A DNA stretch of 11,034 bases from Eubacterium sp. Its GTDB lineage: Bacteria > Bacillota > Clostridia > Lachnospirales > Lachnospiraceae. Both the position numbers and the translations under genes were made by a program. Shown piece after piece: positions 1 through 6,189 of this stretch (within the stretch, counting starts at the first letter, position 1; each line of letters opens with the position of its first letter). The stretch is from contig JAJGAH010000037.1 in the NCBI GenBank assembly GCA_020844525.1, positions 1 through 11,034 of the forward strand, given 5' to 3'. The notes beneath the pieces are model-generated. The model had not been told where the DNA came from and did no database searches. It was given only the letters and a program-made list of their open reading frames with translations.

Positions 1-528
1 CAGTCTGTCCGGTTCCGTCTTCCATGGCTGCTGGTCAATCTGGCGACGGCATTTCTGGCCTCGTTTACCGTCAAGGCATTTGAGAGCACGATCAACAAGG
101 TGGTGGCCCTGTCGGCAATCATGACCATCGTATCCGGTATGGGTGGAAACGCAGGGACGCAGACGATGTCCGTTCTTGTCCGTGAGCTCTCCCACAACAA
201 GATCACGGTCATGGAGGCAGTGAAAGGATTTTTCAAGGAAATTCTGCTGGGTATCATTGACGGAGCAGTAAACGGTGTTGTGACAGGCGTGATTGTCACC
301 ATGATCTACGGCAATTTCTATCTCGGTCTGATTGTATTTATTGCCATGATTGGCAACATGATTGTGGCCGGTGTCTTCGGCTTTCTTGTACCTCTTCTGC
401 TGGACAAGATTCACGCAGATCCAGCAGTTGCCTCTTCGATCTTTGTGACGACGGCCACAGATGTTCTGGGATTCTTTATTTTCCTCGGACTCGCAAAGCT
501 GATGCTGCCGCTGCTGTTGGGTGCCTGA
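1..528 (+). CDS. mgtE: MgtE family magnesium transporter, C-terminal part (5' truncated by window edge)
   Basis: The open frame runs from base 1 to the TGA at 526-528 with no start in the window, so only about the last 175 residues of a protein normally near 450 are present. What remains is the membrane domain. The signature SGMGGNAGTQT is visible, several hydrophobic helices follow, and near the end is TTATDVLGFFIFLG, whose Asp matches the conserved Mg2+-binding Asp in the last pore helix of MgtE (family knowledge). The cytoplasmic N and CBS domains, which gate the channel by sensing Mg2+, would lie upstream of the window. Role: Mg2+ uptake through the cytoplasmic membrane as a homodimer. 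It converges on the pyridoxal kinase gene with a spacer of about 110 bp. The identification is secure; promoter and start cannot be seen. Confidence 0.95.
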   Translation, partial: QSVRFRLPWLLVNLATAFLASFTVKAFESTINKVVALSAIMTIVSGMGGNAGTQTMSVLVRELSHNKITVMEAVKGFFKEILLGIIDGAVNGVVTGVIVTMIYGNFYLGLIVFIAMIGNMIVAGVFGFLVPLLLDKIHADPAVASSIFVTTATDVLGFFIFLGLAKLMLPLLLGA

Positions 529-559
529 AGAGATTTGGGTAATATAGTATGATGCCAGG

Positions 560-597
560 GTCAAAAGATATGACATCACAAATACATACCTTTTGAC
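560..597. terminator. Inverted repeat between convergent genes, weak terminator candidate
   Basis: GTCAAAAG (560-567) and CTTTTGAC (590-597) are perfect 8-bp arms around a 22-base loop. They lie between the convergent mgtE and pyridoxal kinase stops. The arms are AT-rich and there is no proper T-tract, so this may be a poor bidirectional terminator or a protein-binding site. No better terminator is visible in the gap. Confidence 0.3.
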
Positions 598-638
598 ATT
601 GATATTATATATTTAGATGATCGCAGAGATGCCCATGG

Positions 639-1577
639 TTAAATAAAGGCATTCTTGTTGGTCTTGTCAGGAAAAAGCATGGAAAGATGCTGTTCATAAT
701 CGATGCCGTCATTAAATGGGGTACCGGCATCAATAGAGTCGCGGACTCCGGCGGATATAAAGCTGCCGGAGATTTTTATTGTCTTCTCCCAGCTCCAGCC
801 GTTCAGGCGGCCGCCGAGGACAGCGGCTGCAAAGAGATCACCGGTTCCGGAGAAATGCCCCTTTCTGTGTGGAAAAAGATAGAGACAGGTATGATCATTG
901 CATACTAGCAGATTGCCGATCTGATGTGCGAAGGAACCATCGGATACAGAAGGCTTTCTGCCGGTTTCGGATATGGATACGGAATCGGGGCAGTACTGTG
1001 CGAGTGCGCCGGGAACACCGGTCACAAGGATGGCTTTTCCGGGTTTGTTAAGCAACGACTGTGCCCAGCCCAGAATGTTCTGCATAAGAGCAGAGGACTC
1101 CATTGACGCAAGCTGTGCCGGTTTGCCGCCGCTAAGGAGACAGAGCTCTGTAATGTTCGGGGTCAGAATGTCGGATGCTTCAGCCAGATGCCGCATATCA
1201 GCCAGAAGCGCTTCTGAAAAGTTCGCGTAGGTAAAGCCGTCATCACCCATAACGGGATCAATCAGCAGGATGGTCTTATCCTTCTTGAACTGGCGCAGAA
1301 ATTGTATTACAAATGCTGTCTGCGATGCATCGGAGAGATAACCGGTCAGGATGCCGTCGAAGGAGGCATGCATAGAGGTCCAGTGCGTGAGGTAATGCGG
1401 CAGGTCCTCCGTGCATGAATGGGCATAATAGCCCTCATATTCTGTCTGCGCGCTCAGTATGGCGGTCGGAACAGGATTTGCGGTAATGCCCATAGCGGAC
1501 AGGACGGATATGTCGGCTACGAGAGAGCAGCGGCCCATACCGGACAGGTCATTGATGACGGCGGCTTTTCTGGTCAT
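639..1577 (-). CDS. Pyridoxamine/pyridoxal kinase (PdxY/PdxK type, ribokinase superfamily)
   Basis: This 312-residue protein should phosphorylate pyridoxal, pyridoxamine or pyridoxine with ATP in the cytoplasm, salvaging vitamin B6 to PLP. The N-terminal INDLSGMGRCSL (8-19) is the substrate-binding strand of the family. NPVPTAILSAQTEY (34-47) is the lid region. DPVMGDDG (107-114) and TPNITE (139-144) are the nucleotide/metal segments, and SGTGDLFA (243-250) holds the catalytic Asp of the ribokinase fold. The length is slightly above the usual 280-290. The ATG start is supported by AAGGAG about 8 bases upstream on the minus strand. The nearest upstream gene on the same strand (ferredoxin) has its own terminator, so this gene needs its own promoter, which I could not place. 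The spacer holds a 31-bp tandem repeat. Pyridoxamine versus pyridoxal preference cannot be read from sequence. Confidence 0.93.
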   Translation of the reverse strand: MTRKAAVINDLSGMGRCSLVADISVLSAMGITANPVPTAILSAQTEYEGYYAHSCTEDLPHYLTHWTSMHASFDGILTGYLSDASQTAFVIQFLRQFKKDKTILLIDPVMGDDGFTYANFSEALLADMRHLAEASDILTPNITELCLLSGGKPAQLASMESSALMQNILGWAQSLLNKPGKAILVTGVPGALAQYCPDSVSISETGRKPSVSDGSFAHQIGNLLVCNDHTCLYLFPHRKGHFSGTGDLFAAAVLGGRLNGWSWEKTIKISGSFISAGVRDSIDAGTPFNDGIDYEQHLSMLFPDKTNKNAFI

Positions 1578-1685
1578 TTCGGAATCTCCTTGTTCAGATA
1601 AATGTGTTTACCTGGCATTTTGCTGCAGATATGTTTTTGCTGTTACTTGACTTTCCATGCATTTATCTGCCATTTTATCGCAAAT

Positions 1686-1778
1686 GCACGTGCCTGTCAT
1701 CGTCCATTCGACAAAAGCGCGTGCCTGGCATTGTCCATTCGACAATTGCGTCCGCATGTCATCGGCCATCAGACAATG
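1686..1778. repeat. 31-bp imperfect tandem repeat, three clear copies, upstream of the pyridoxal kinase gene
   Basis: Copies at 1686-1716 and 1717-1747 are near-identical, sharing GTGCCT, then CATyGTCCATTCGACAA. A third at 1748-1778 is more diverged (GCATGTCATCGGCCATCAGACAAT). On the minus strand the anchor ATGNCAGG recurs at 31-base steps. Weaker echoes appear at about 27 and 55 bases further towards the kinase start, suggesting older decayed copies down to about 1605. Copy 2 can form a small hairpin, ATTGTC-CATTC-GACAAT. The period is not a multiple of 3, so this is not coding. Confidence 0.8.
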
Positions 1779-1822
1779 GGTACATCTCTTGTTTTTCATG
1801 CAGATGTTTCCTTGCAATGGCT

Positions 1823-1863
1823 AAAAAAAGACCCTGCCCTTCAGAATGCTGATGGACGGGGTC
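1823..1863 (-). terminator. Intrinsic terminator of the ferredoxin gene
   Basis: On the minus strand GACCCCGTCC (1863-1854) pairs with GGGCAGGGTC (1839-1830), with one mismatch and one G-T pair, around a 14-base loop. A run of seven T follows (plus-strand A-run 1823-1829). It starts 36 bases past the ferredoxin stop, so it ends that transcript before the pyridoxal kinase gene. Confidence 0.9.
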
Positions 1864-1898
1864 GTATCTTCTATTCAGTTTCTACAGAAAATGAAGAA

Positions 1899-2297
1899 TT
1901 ATTTTTCTTCAATGAAAAGGCAGTCCATCGGACACTGCTGTGCACATTTGCCGCAGGCAATGCACTTGAATGCCTTGGAGGTCGCAGGGTCCATGCGCAT
2001 GACGTGCATCGGACAGACTTCCACGCAGGTTCCGCAGCCGGTGCAGAGCTTCTTGTTCACCATATATACGCCGAACTTATTCTGGGTGATGGCGTTCTGC
2101 GGGCAGTTCCGCGCACATTTGCCGCACTGAATGCAGGTGACAGGAGTTGTTGCTACGGGATAACTATCCTTCACGACATCAATCCGCAGTGCAGCGAGAT
2201 CAAGATCATCACTTTTGAAGTAGGTGTTTGCACATGCCTGCAGACAGGAAAGACAATTCATACATTCTGCTGCTTTGTTTACTTTCAGACGTTTCAT
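1899..2297 (-). CDS. Polyferredoxin-like protein with four [4Fe-4S] cluster motifs
   Basis: This 132-residue soluble electron carrier has four CxxCxxCxxxC motifs, with Cys at 12/15/18/22, 55/58/61/65, 85/88/91/95 and 112/115/118/122. The last three motifs are each followed by Pro, as in bacterial ferredoxins. The arrangement resembles the iron-sulfur subunits of the HycB/CooF/DMSO-reductase type and the small electron-transfer partners of aldehyde:ferredoxin oxidoreductases (family knowledge). No such oxidoreductase lies next to it here, so the partner is unknown. There is no signal peptide or membrane segment. The ATG start has AAGGAGG 10 bases upstream. A strong terminator follows the stop and a long spacer precedes the start, so it is probably monocistronic. 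A perfect 16-bp palindrome in the promoter region suggests repressor control. Confidence 0.9.
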   Translation of the reverse strand: MKRLKVNKAAECMNCLSCLQACANTYFKSDDLDLAALRIDVVKDSYPVATTPVTCIQCGKCARNCPQNAITQNKFGVYMVNKKLCTGCGTCVEVCPMHVMRMDPATSKAFKCIACGKCAQQCPMDCLFIEEK

Positions 2298-2346
2298 TAC
2301 TAAAAATCCTCCTTATACATTTTCGACAGATGCTGCCCATATCAAG

Positions 2347-2376
2347 ATTGTAAAAAATTTAACATACATGTATGTT
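2347..2376 (-). promoter_or_regulatory. Probable ferredoxin promoter with a perfect 16-bp palindromic operator
   Basis: AACATACATGTATGTT at 2361-2376 is its own reverse complement over all 16 bases and is flanked by A/T runs. On the minus strand a -10-like TACAAT lies at 2352-2347. The palindrome would cover the -35/spacer zone and sits about 64 bases before the ferredoxin ATG. TetR-family repressors often bind operators of this style; that link is an inference. The -35 itself is poor. Confidence 0.55.
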
Positions 2377-2426
2377 TTTAATCTACCGTATATTAAGTAG
2401 ATCGTCAATATGGCAGGGCTTCCACA

Positions 2427-2462
2427 ATGCAATTTCATGTATTGCATGCACAAAAAAGGAGG
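2427..2462 (+). other. Inverted repeat followed by an orphan ribosome-binding-like sequence
   Basis: ATGCAAT (2427-2433) and ATTGCAT (2441-2447) form 7-bp arms around a 7-base loop. A perfect AGGAGG (2457-2462) follows about 10 bases later on the plus strand. The possible starts after it give only MYLL (no spacing) or an 8-codon frame at 2480, so there is no real gene. It may be the remnant of a lost plus-strand gene start, or chance. Confidence 0.4.
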
Positions 2463-2565
2463 ATGTATTTATTGTAAATATGGCAAAAATGCATAAGAAC
2501 ATCTGAAGCGCTCTGGTTTGCTGTGAAAAGGGACCTGGAAGCTGTCATGCGCCAGAAGTTTCAAG

Positions 2566-2680
2566 GCAAAGCAGCATTTTCAGAGCAAAACAGCAATTTC
2601 GTAGCAAAGCAGCGATTTAGAAGCAAAGCAGCAATTTCAAAGCAAAGCAGCGATTTCGAAGCAAAGCAGCAATTTTCAAA
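2566..2680. repeat. 19-bp tandem repeat, six copies, overlapping the 3' end of the epimerase gene
   Basis: Units of 19 bp (the last is 20) start at 2566, 2585, 2604, 2623, 2642 and 2661. The core is GCAAAGCAGCRATTTC. From unit 2 onward the variable base alternates A, G, A, G, A, so the array looks built from a 38-bp dimer. The last unit holds the epimerase stop codon (2676-2678). There are no spacers, so it is not a CRISPR array. Confidence 0.92.
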
Positions 2681-3554
2681 GCAAGGAAATCGTGAAGGAA
2701 TAGGACTTTGTCTCTCCCGGCTCCGCAAACTGTACATGGCGCTTGTTTTCAAAGACATCGTCTTCGTCGGCTGCCGTAGAGATGCCGCACCACGGCTCAA
2801 GCGCAACAAACGGGCCCTTGTTGCTGGATGACCATACATTCAGATAGGGGAAATCGTCAAACGCAACGGATACGCCGTGACCGGATTTTGTGGAAATGAG
2901 CGTAACCTTTCTGGTCTTCAGATTGTCCAGGAGCTTGGCATCTACATTGAAGAAGTCATGGCTGAGGCGGATGGAATCCTGATTGTCCAGGAACGGAATC
3001 CTCTCGTTCATGTCGATCAGACCGCTTTTTGCGAGAACGACAGGGGCGTCGCAGGTCTCCTTCTCTTCGAAGCGGAGCTCATAATCCTCAAATGCCTCAT
3101 TCTTTTCCAGAGGTACGTTGAAGCCGGGATGTCCGCCGATACAGAAAGGCATTTTCTCGGAACCGGTATTTTCCACGTGATAGGTCACCCGGACCTTGTT
3201 TTTGTCCAGCTTGTATTCTGCGTGAAGTACGAAGGGATAAGGAAATTCCTTCAGCATTTCTTCATTAGAAGAGATGGACAGTGTAACGGTATCATTTGTC
3301 TGCTTTTCCAGCTGGAATTCTCTCTTCCGTACACAGCCGTGCCGGTTCAGAAAAGCATCCTTCCCATTGCCGATGAAGGCGTGGCCGTCACGCAGGCCTC
3401 CGCAGATCGGAAAACAGATGGGTGCCTTGCTGCTCCAGTAAGCAGGATCTCCCTGCCAGAGATATTCCAGACCGTTGCTGCGGATGGAAGATAAGGTACC
3501 GCCCAGCGTGTCAAGACTGACCTGAACAGCATCGTTTTGCAGTGTATAAATCAT
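2676..3554 (-). CDS. Aldose 1-epimerase family protein (LacX-like, galactose-mutarotase fold)
   Basis: This 292-residue cytosolic sugar-binding enzyme should interconvert alpha and beta anomers of an aldose or act on a hexose phosphate. The exact substrate of LacX-type proteins is uncertain. Family marks are YLWQGDPAYWSSKAPICFPICG (31-52), RHG (71-73, the first conserved His), GGHPGFN (140-146, the second His) and FVALEPWCG (249-257, with the likely catalytic Glu253). The length is usual for the group. The ATG start follows AGGAGG by 8 bases. A near-consensus promoter lies about 70 bases upstream. No terminator is visible after the stop; the 19-bp repeat array occupies that place and includes the stop codon, so the C-terminus may have been reshaped by repeat expansion. 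No sugar transport or lac/tagatose genes are adjacent. Confidence 0.92.
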   Translation of the reverse strand: MIYTLQNDAVQVSLDTLGGTLSSIRSNGLEYLWQGDPAYWSSKAPICFPICGGLRDGHAFIGNGKDAFLNRHGCVRKREFQLEKQTNDTVTLSISSNEEMLKEFPYPFVLHAEYKLDKNKVRVTYHVENTGSEKMPFCIGGHPGFNVPLEKNEAFEDYELRFEEKETCDAPVVLAKSGLIDMNERIPFLDNQDSIRLSHDFFNVDAKLLDNLKTRKVTLISTKSGHGVSVAFDDFPYLNVWSSSNKGPFVALEPWCGISTAADEDDVFENKRHVQFAEPGETKSYSFTISLL

Positions 3555-3575
3555 GGTATAAGCCTCCTTCTTTTT

Positions 3576-3597
3576 GGCAGATACAGCATGCTCTGCC
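3576..3597 (-). other. Small hairpin in the epimerase 5' untranslated region
   Basis: GGCAGA and TCTGCC (3576-3581, 3592-3597) are perfect 6-bp arms around a 10-base loop. It lies between the predicted start of transcription and the AGGAGG, and could affect mRNA stability. No T-run follows, so it is not a terminator. Confidence 0.4.
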
Positions 3598-3620
3598 TTT
3601 GAAAAAACTTTCTGTGTACT

Positions 3621-3648
3621 ATTATAAATTCGAAAAATTAACTGTCAA
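3621..3648 (-). promoter_or_regulatory. Consensus sigma-A promoter of the epimerase gene
   Basis: On the minus strand TTGACA (3648-3643) and TATAAT (3626-3621) are separated by 16 bases. Both hexamers are perfect. Transcription would start near 3614, about 60 bases before the ATG. The 26-bp repeats abut the -35 box on its upstream side. Confidence 0.9.
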
Positions 3649-3735
3649 CGAATGATCCATAAATGGTCCGCACGCATATAAGCGATAAATGATCCACACA
3701 CATAAAAGCCATAAATGATCCGCATACAGCCCTGG
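3649..3735. repeat. 26-bp tandem repeat with ATGATCC core, directly upstream of the epimerase promoter
   Basis: Units start at 3659, 3685 and 3711 (26-bp step) and share ATAAATGRTCCRCA. A partial copy, AATGATCC, sits at 3651-3658 beside the -35 box. The core ATGATCCG occurs again at 3868-3875 in the NhaC leader, and in reverse (CGGATCAT) at 4047-4054. This resembles an array of binding sites for one regulator, but no binding protein is identified. Confidence 0.8.
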
Positions 3736-3816
3736 GATTTTGGGACTGGATGAAAAGACGACCGCTGATTCTGGTATGGAGGGGTAATAATAAGTATTTT
3801 TTTATATTTTCCGTTG

Positions 3817-3825
3817 TGCTATACT
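3817..3825 (+). promoter_or_regulatory. Extended -10 promoter for the NhaC-type leader
   Basis: TGCTATACT (3817-3825) is an extended -10 box (TGn plus TATACT). No good -35 is present; the upstream sequence is a T/A-rich run (3796-3810). It predicts transcription from about 3832. The same TGC-TATA pattern recurs at two other promoters in this window. Confidence 0.6.
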
Positions 3826-3831
3826 TCGTCG

Positions 3832-3945
3832 TAAAGACCGGTAGGGCAAAAATAATACTGACAAAATATGATCCGGTGCCGGAATGACGGCTGAAAAAGA
3901 TACAAAGAGGTATCCTTCCTTTATTGGATGGATGCCTCTTTTTTT
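3832..3945 (+). ncRNA. Candidate structured leader RNA (attenuator/riboswitch-like) before the NhaC-type gene
   Basis: Between the predicted start of transcription and the NhaC-type ATG lies a leader of about 114 bases that ends in a strong terminator. Visible pairings are ACCGG (3837-3841) with CCGGT (3873-3877), GCCG-GAATGA-CGGC (3878-3891), and GATAC (3899-3903) with GTATC (3910-3914). The last competes with the 5' arm of the terminator, as an antiterminator would. I compared it by eye with consensus features of the common riboswitch classes and recognise none. It could equally be a short independent RNA. Confidence 0.45.
3907..3945 (+). terminator. Intrinsic terminator inside the leader of the NhaC-type gene
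   Basis: GAGGTATCCTTCC (3907-3919) pairs with GGATGGATGCCTC (3926-3938), 13 positions with one G-T pair and one mismatch, around a 6-base loop. Seven T follow (3939-3945). It stands 141 bases before the coding start, so full-length mRNA requires readthrough or a further promoter. Confidence 0.88.
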
Positions 3946-4086
3946 CGCCTGCTTACTTATTTTCTGGCATGAAAATAAAATGATTGTGCCGGAAGCATCA
4001 TGGCGGATTGACAGCAGTGTATCGGGAAACACAGGACGATTTGCCCGGATCATGAGATGGATATCCCGGTCGGGAAAGGAGAGATT

Positions 4087-5439
4087 ATGTCAACAGGATT
4101 GATTGCCGTGCTGATCATGCTTCTCATCATCATCATGGCCATTGTGACAAAACGCTGCACAGAGGTGCTGATTGTGGGATCCATTATCTGCGCCCTGGTA
4201 TTGTATGGAAAGGACTTCCTTTCAAAATGGTGCGACACGCTGCAGAGTGCCTTTTCCGACAACGTCTGGATCGTGCTGGTCTGCGGCCTGTTCGGAAGCC
4301 TGATTGCACTGCTGCAGGCGTCCCGCGGAAGCCTGGGCTTCTCAAGCGTGGTCAGTAAAATCTGCAACACAGAGCGCAAGACCTTGTTCACAACCTTCAT
4401 CCTGGGCATCCTGATCTTTGTGGATGATTATCTGAATGTCCTGACCATCGGTACCTGTATGAAGGGTGTTTACGACAAGAGAAAAATTCCGAGAGAGACA
4501 TTGGCCTATATGCTGGATGCAACCGGAGCGCCGGTCTGCGTACTGCTTCCTTTTTCAACCTGGGCCGTCTTCTACTCCAGCCTGTTTGAAAAGGAGGACG
4601 CCGTGAAGGCGCTGGGCTTCTCCAGTGGTATTAAGGCATACATCTCCGCGATTCCGTTTATGTTTTACCCGATTATCACGCTGATCATTGTGGGCCTGTT
4701 CTGCGCGGGCATCATGCCGAAGCTGGGTGCCATGAAAAAAGCCTATCAGCGTGTGGCTGAAACCGGTATGGTTTACAGTGAGCAGAGCAGAAAGTACAAC
4801 CATGAGGAAGGCGACTATGTAGAACAGGGAAATATCTGGGATTTCATCATTCCGATGGGCGTTTTGGTGGCGATTGCCATTATCACGAGTAATCTGCTGC
4901 TGTCCGTTGTCATTGCGCTGATTGTCTGCTTTGTACTTTATGTGCCGAGAAAGGTTGTCAAGATGAATGATTTCTTCGGCATTGTCATCAAGGGATTTGC
5001 GGACATGCTTCCTGTTCTGATTCTGCTGATCGTGGCATTTACACTGCAGAACCTCACCGCAGACATGGGTATGACAGATTTCATCATCCAGGCCATGAAG
5101 CCGCTCCTGACCAGAAGCGTATTTCCGGCAATCACCTTTATTCTGGTTGCTGCGATCTGCTTTGCCACAGGTTCCTTCTGGGGCATGAGCGCGGTTGTTG
5201 CACCGATCGTATTCCCGCTTGGTGCCGCTGTCGGAGCAAACGCAACGCTGATCATGGCAGCCATCGTTGCAGGCGGTGCGTTCGGAAGCCATGCCTGCTT
5301 CTATGCAGATGCCACAGTGCTTTCCTCCCAGAGTGCCGGCATAGACAACATGGAGCATGCGCTGACACAGCTGCCCTATGTACTGATCGCCTGCGGGGCA
5401 TCGATTGTCGGTTATCTGATCTGTGGTTTTGTAATGTAG
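4087..5439 (+). CDS. NhaC family Na+/H+ antiporter-like transporter
   Basis: This 450-residue integral membrane protein has about 11-12 hydrophobic segments. It should exchange Na+ (or an organic ion, as some NhaC relatives do) for H+ across the cytoplasmic membrane. Family marks include LIFVDDYLNVLTIG (109-122, paired Asp), ATGAPVCVLLPFSTWA (145-160), ATGSFWGMSAVVAPIVFPLG (360-379) and AFGSHACFYADATVLSS (398-414), then the HALTQLPY end (424-431). The last region is usually GDHCSPISDTT in NhaC; here Ser replaces the first Asp and FYADAT replaces the usual stretch, so the ion or substrate may differ. I chose the ATG at 4087 because AAAGGAGA lies a few bases before it; an ATG at 4057 would add 10 residues without a good ribosome site. 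It is first in a three-gene plus-strand set, behind a leader with a terminator. Confidence 0.88.
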   Translation: MSTGLIAVLIMLLIIIMAIVTKRCTEVLIVGSIICALVLYGKDFLSKWCDTLQSAFSDNVWIVLVCGLFGSLIALLQASRGSLGFSSVVSKICNTERKTLFTTFILGILIFVDDYLNVLTIGTCMKGVYDKRKIPRETLAYMLDATGAPVCVLLPFSTWAVFYSSLFEKEDAVKALGFSSGIKAYISAIPFMFYPIITLIIVGLFCAGIMPKLGAMKKAYQRVAETGMVYSEQSRKYNHEEGDYVEQGNIWDFIIPMGVLVAIAIITSNLLLSVVIALIVCFVLYVPRKVVKMNDFFGIVIKGFADMLPVLILLIVAFTLQNLTADMGMTDFIIQAMKPLLTRSVFPAITFILVAAICFATGSFWGMSAVVAPIVFPLGAAVGANATLIMAAIVAGGAFGSHACFYADATVLSSQSAGIDNMEHALTQLPYVLIACGASIVGYLICGFVM

Positions 5440-5510
5440 GGCTTAAGTGATTTTCTTATATGTCTGATAGAACGGGAAAGACAATGGGAAGAAAGGAATA
5501 CGATCATACT

Positions 5511-6143
5511 ATGGAAGAAAAAAAGAATATAAAGCATTTTGTCATAACGGTAAACAGACAGTTCGGAAGCATGGGACGTCCCATCGCCAAGCGGATGGCC
5601 GAGAAGATGGGCATCAACTTTTATGACAGAGACCTGATTGATCAGGCGGCCAGGGAGCTGGAGCTCCCGGCGTCTGTCATCCGGGAGTCGGAGGAATCGG
5701 CGGAGAAGGTCATGGGCAATGATCCCTTCTTCCGCATGGCTTTCCCACTTGGAAAGGGAACCAGCGAAATGCAGGACAAGATCTTCGAGGCACAGAAGCG
5801 GATCATCAAATTCCTGGCAGCCAGGGAATCCTGCATTATTGTCGGCCGCTGTTCAGATTTCATTCTGGCAGACATGAAGGAAAAGATGAATGTATACATC
5901 TATGCCTCCTATGCGGACAGGCTGCGGCACTGCATTGATGATCTGCATCTGGAAGAGGATGAAGCACGAAAGATGATTCATGATGTGGATGAGGCCCGGG
6001 CCGAGTATCAGATGCACTACGCGGGCTATCTGCCGACAGACCTGCGGTACCGGGACATCATGATGAACAGCAGCTTCCTCGGAATTGAGGGAACCGCGGA
6101 TTATCTGGTTGACGCGGCAAGGAAGAAATTCGGGCTTTCTTAA
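5511..6143 (+). CDS. Cytidylate-kinase-like family protein (P-loop NTPase)
   Basis: This protein of about 210 residues belongs to the cytidylate-kinase-like family common in Clostridia-type Bacillota, whose substrate is mostly unproven. The core starts with FVITVNRQFGSMGRPIAKRMAEKMG (10-34): the P-loop position reads GSMGRPIA rather than the classic GxxGxGKS/T, so the usual Lys is displaced. Next come FYDRDLI (37-43), CIIVGRCSDFIL (108-119), a helical stretch with YADRLRHCI (134-142) and YRDIMMNSS (180-188), as in the relatives. It is soluble with no signal peptide. The start is uncertain: 5511 has AAGGA about 13 bases upstream and sits just before the conserved core, while in-frame ATGs at 5460 and 5484 would add 17 or 9 unconserved residues. 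It follows the NhaC-type stop by 20-71 bases, so co-transcription is likely. Confidence 0.88.
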   Translation: MEEKKNIKHFVITVNRQFGSMGRPIAKRMAEKMGINFYDRDLIDQAARELELPASVIRESEESAEKVMGNDPFFRMAFPLGKGTSEMQDKIFEAQKRIIKFLAARESCIIVGRCSDFILADMKEKMNVYIYASYADRLRHCIDDLHLEEDEARKMIHDVDEARAEYQMHYAGYLPTDLRYRDIMMNSSFLGIEGTADYLVDAARKKFGLS

Positions 6144-6189
6144 AGAATTTGTCTGATGACAGATAAGATCCCAGACTTACTGAAAACCC

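Noticed and set aside
1608..1817. 69-residue Cys-rich minus-strand frame between ferredoxin and pyridoxal kinase
   Set aside because: It runs through the 31-bp repeats, whose period is not a multiple of 3, so the copies read in different frames. There is no ribosome site, and it begins just past the ferredoxin terminator.
1602..2303. 233-residue plus-strand frame opposite the ferredoxin
   Set aside because: It is antisense to a clearly coding four-cluster ferredoxin, spans the terminator and the repeat, and shows no recognisable domain.
2566..2680. CRISPR array
   Set aside because: The units are directly adjacent with no unique spacers, are only 19 bp long, and have no cas genes nearby. The same holds for the other tandem repeats in the window.
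2523..2831. 102-residue plus-strand frame through the 19-bp repeats
   Set aside because: Its repetitive N-terminal half is only the translated tandem array, the rest is antisense to the epimerase, and there is no suitable ribosome site.
3884..4102. 72-residue frame in the NhaC leader with a hydrophobic stretch
   Set aside because: The hydrophobic stretch comes partly from the terminator T-run, there is no ribosome site before the ATG at 3884, and the frame overlaps the supported start at 4087. A leader peptide cannot be fully excluded.
4555..5358. 267-residue minus-strand frame opposite the NhaC-type gene
   Set aside because: It is a composition-driven shadow, rich in His/Asn/Arg with no domain. 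The plus strand carries clear family motifs.
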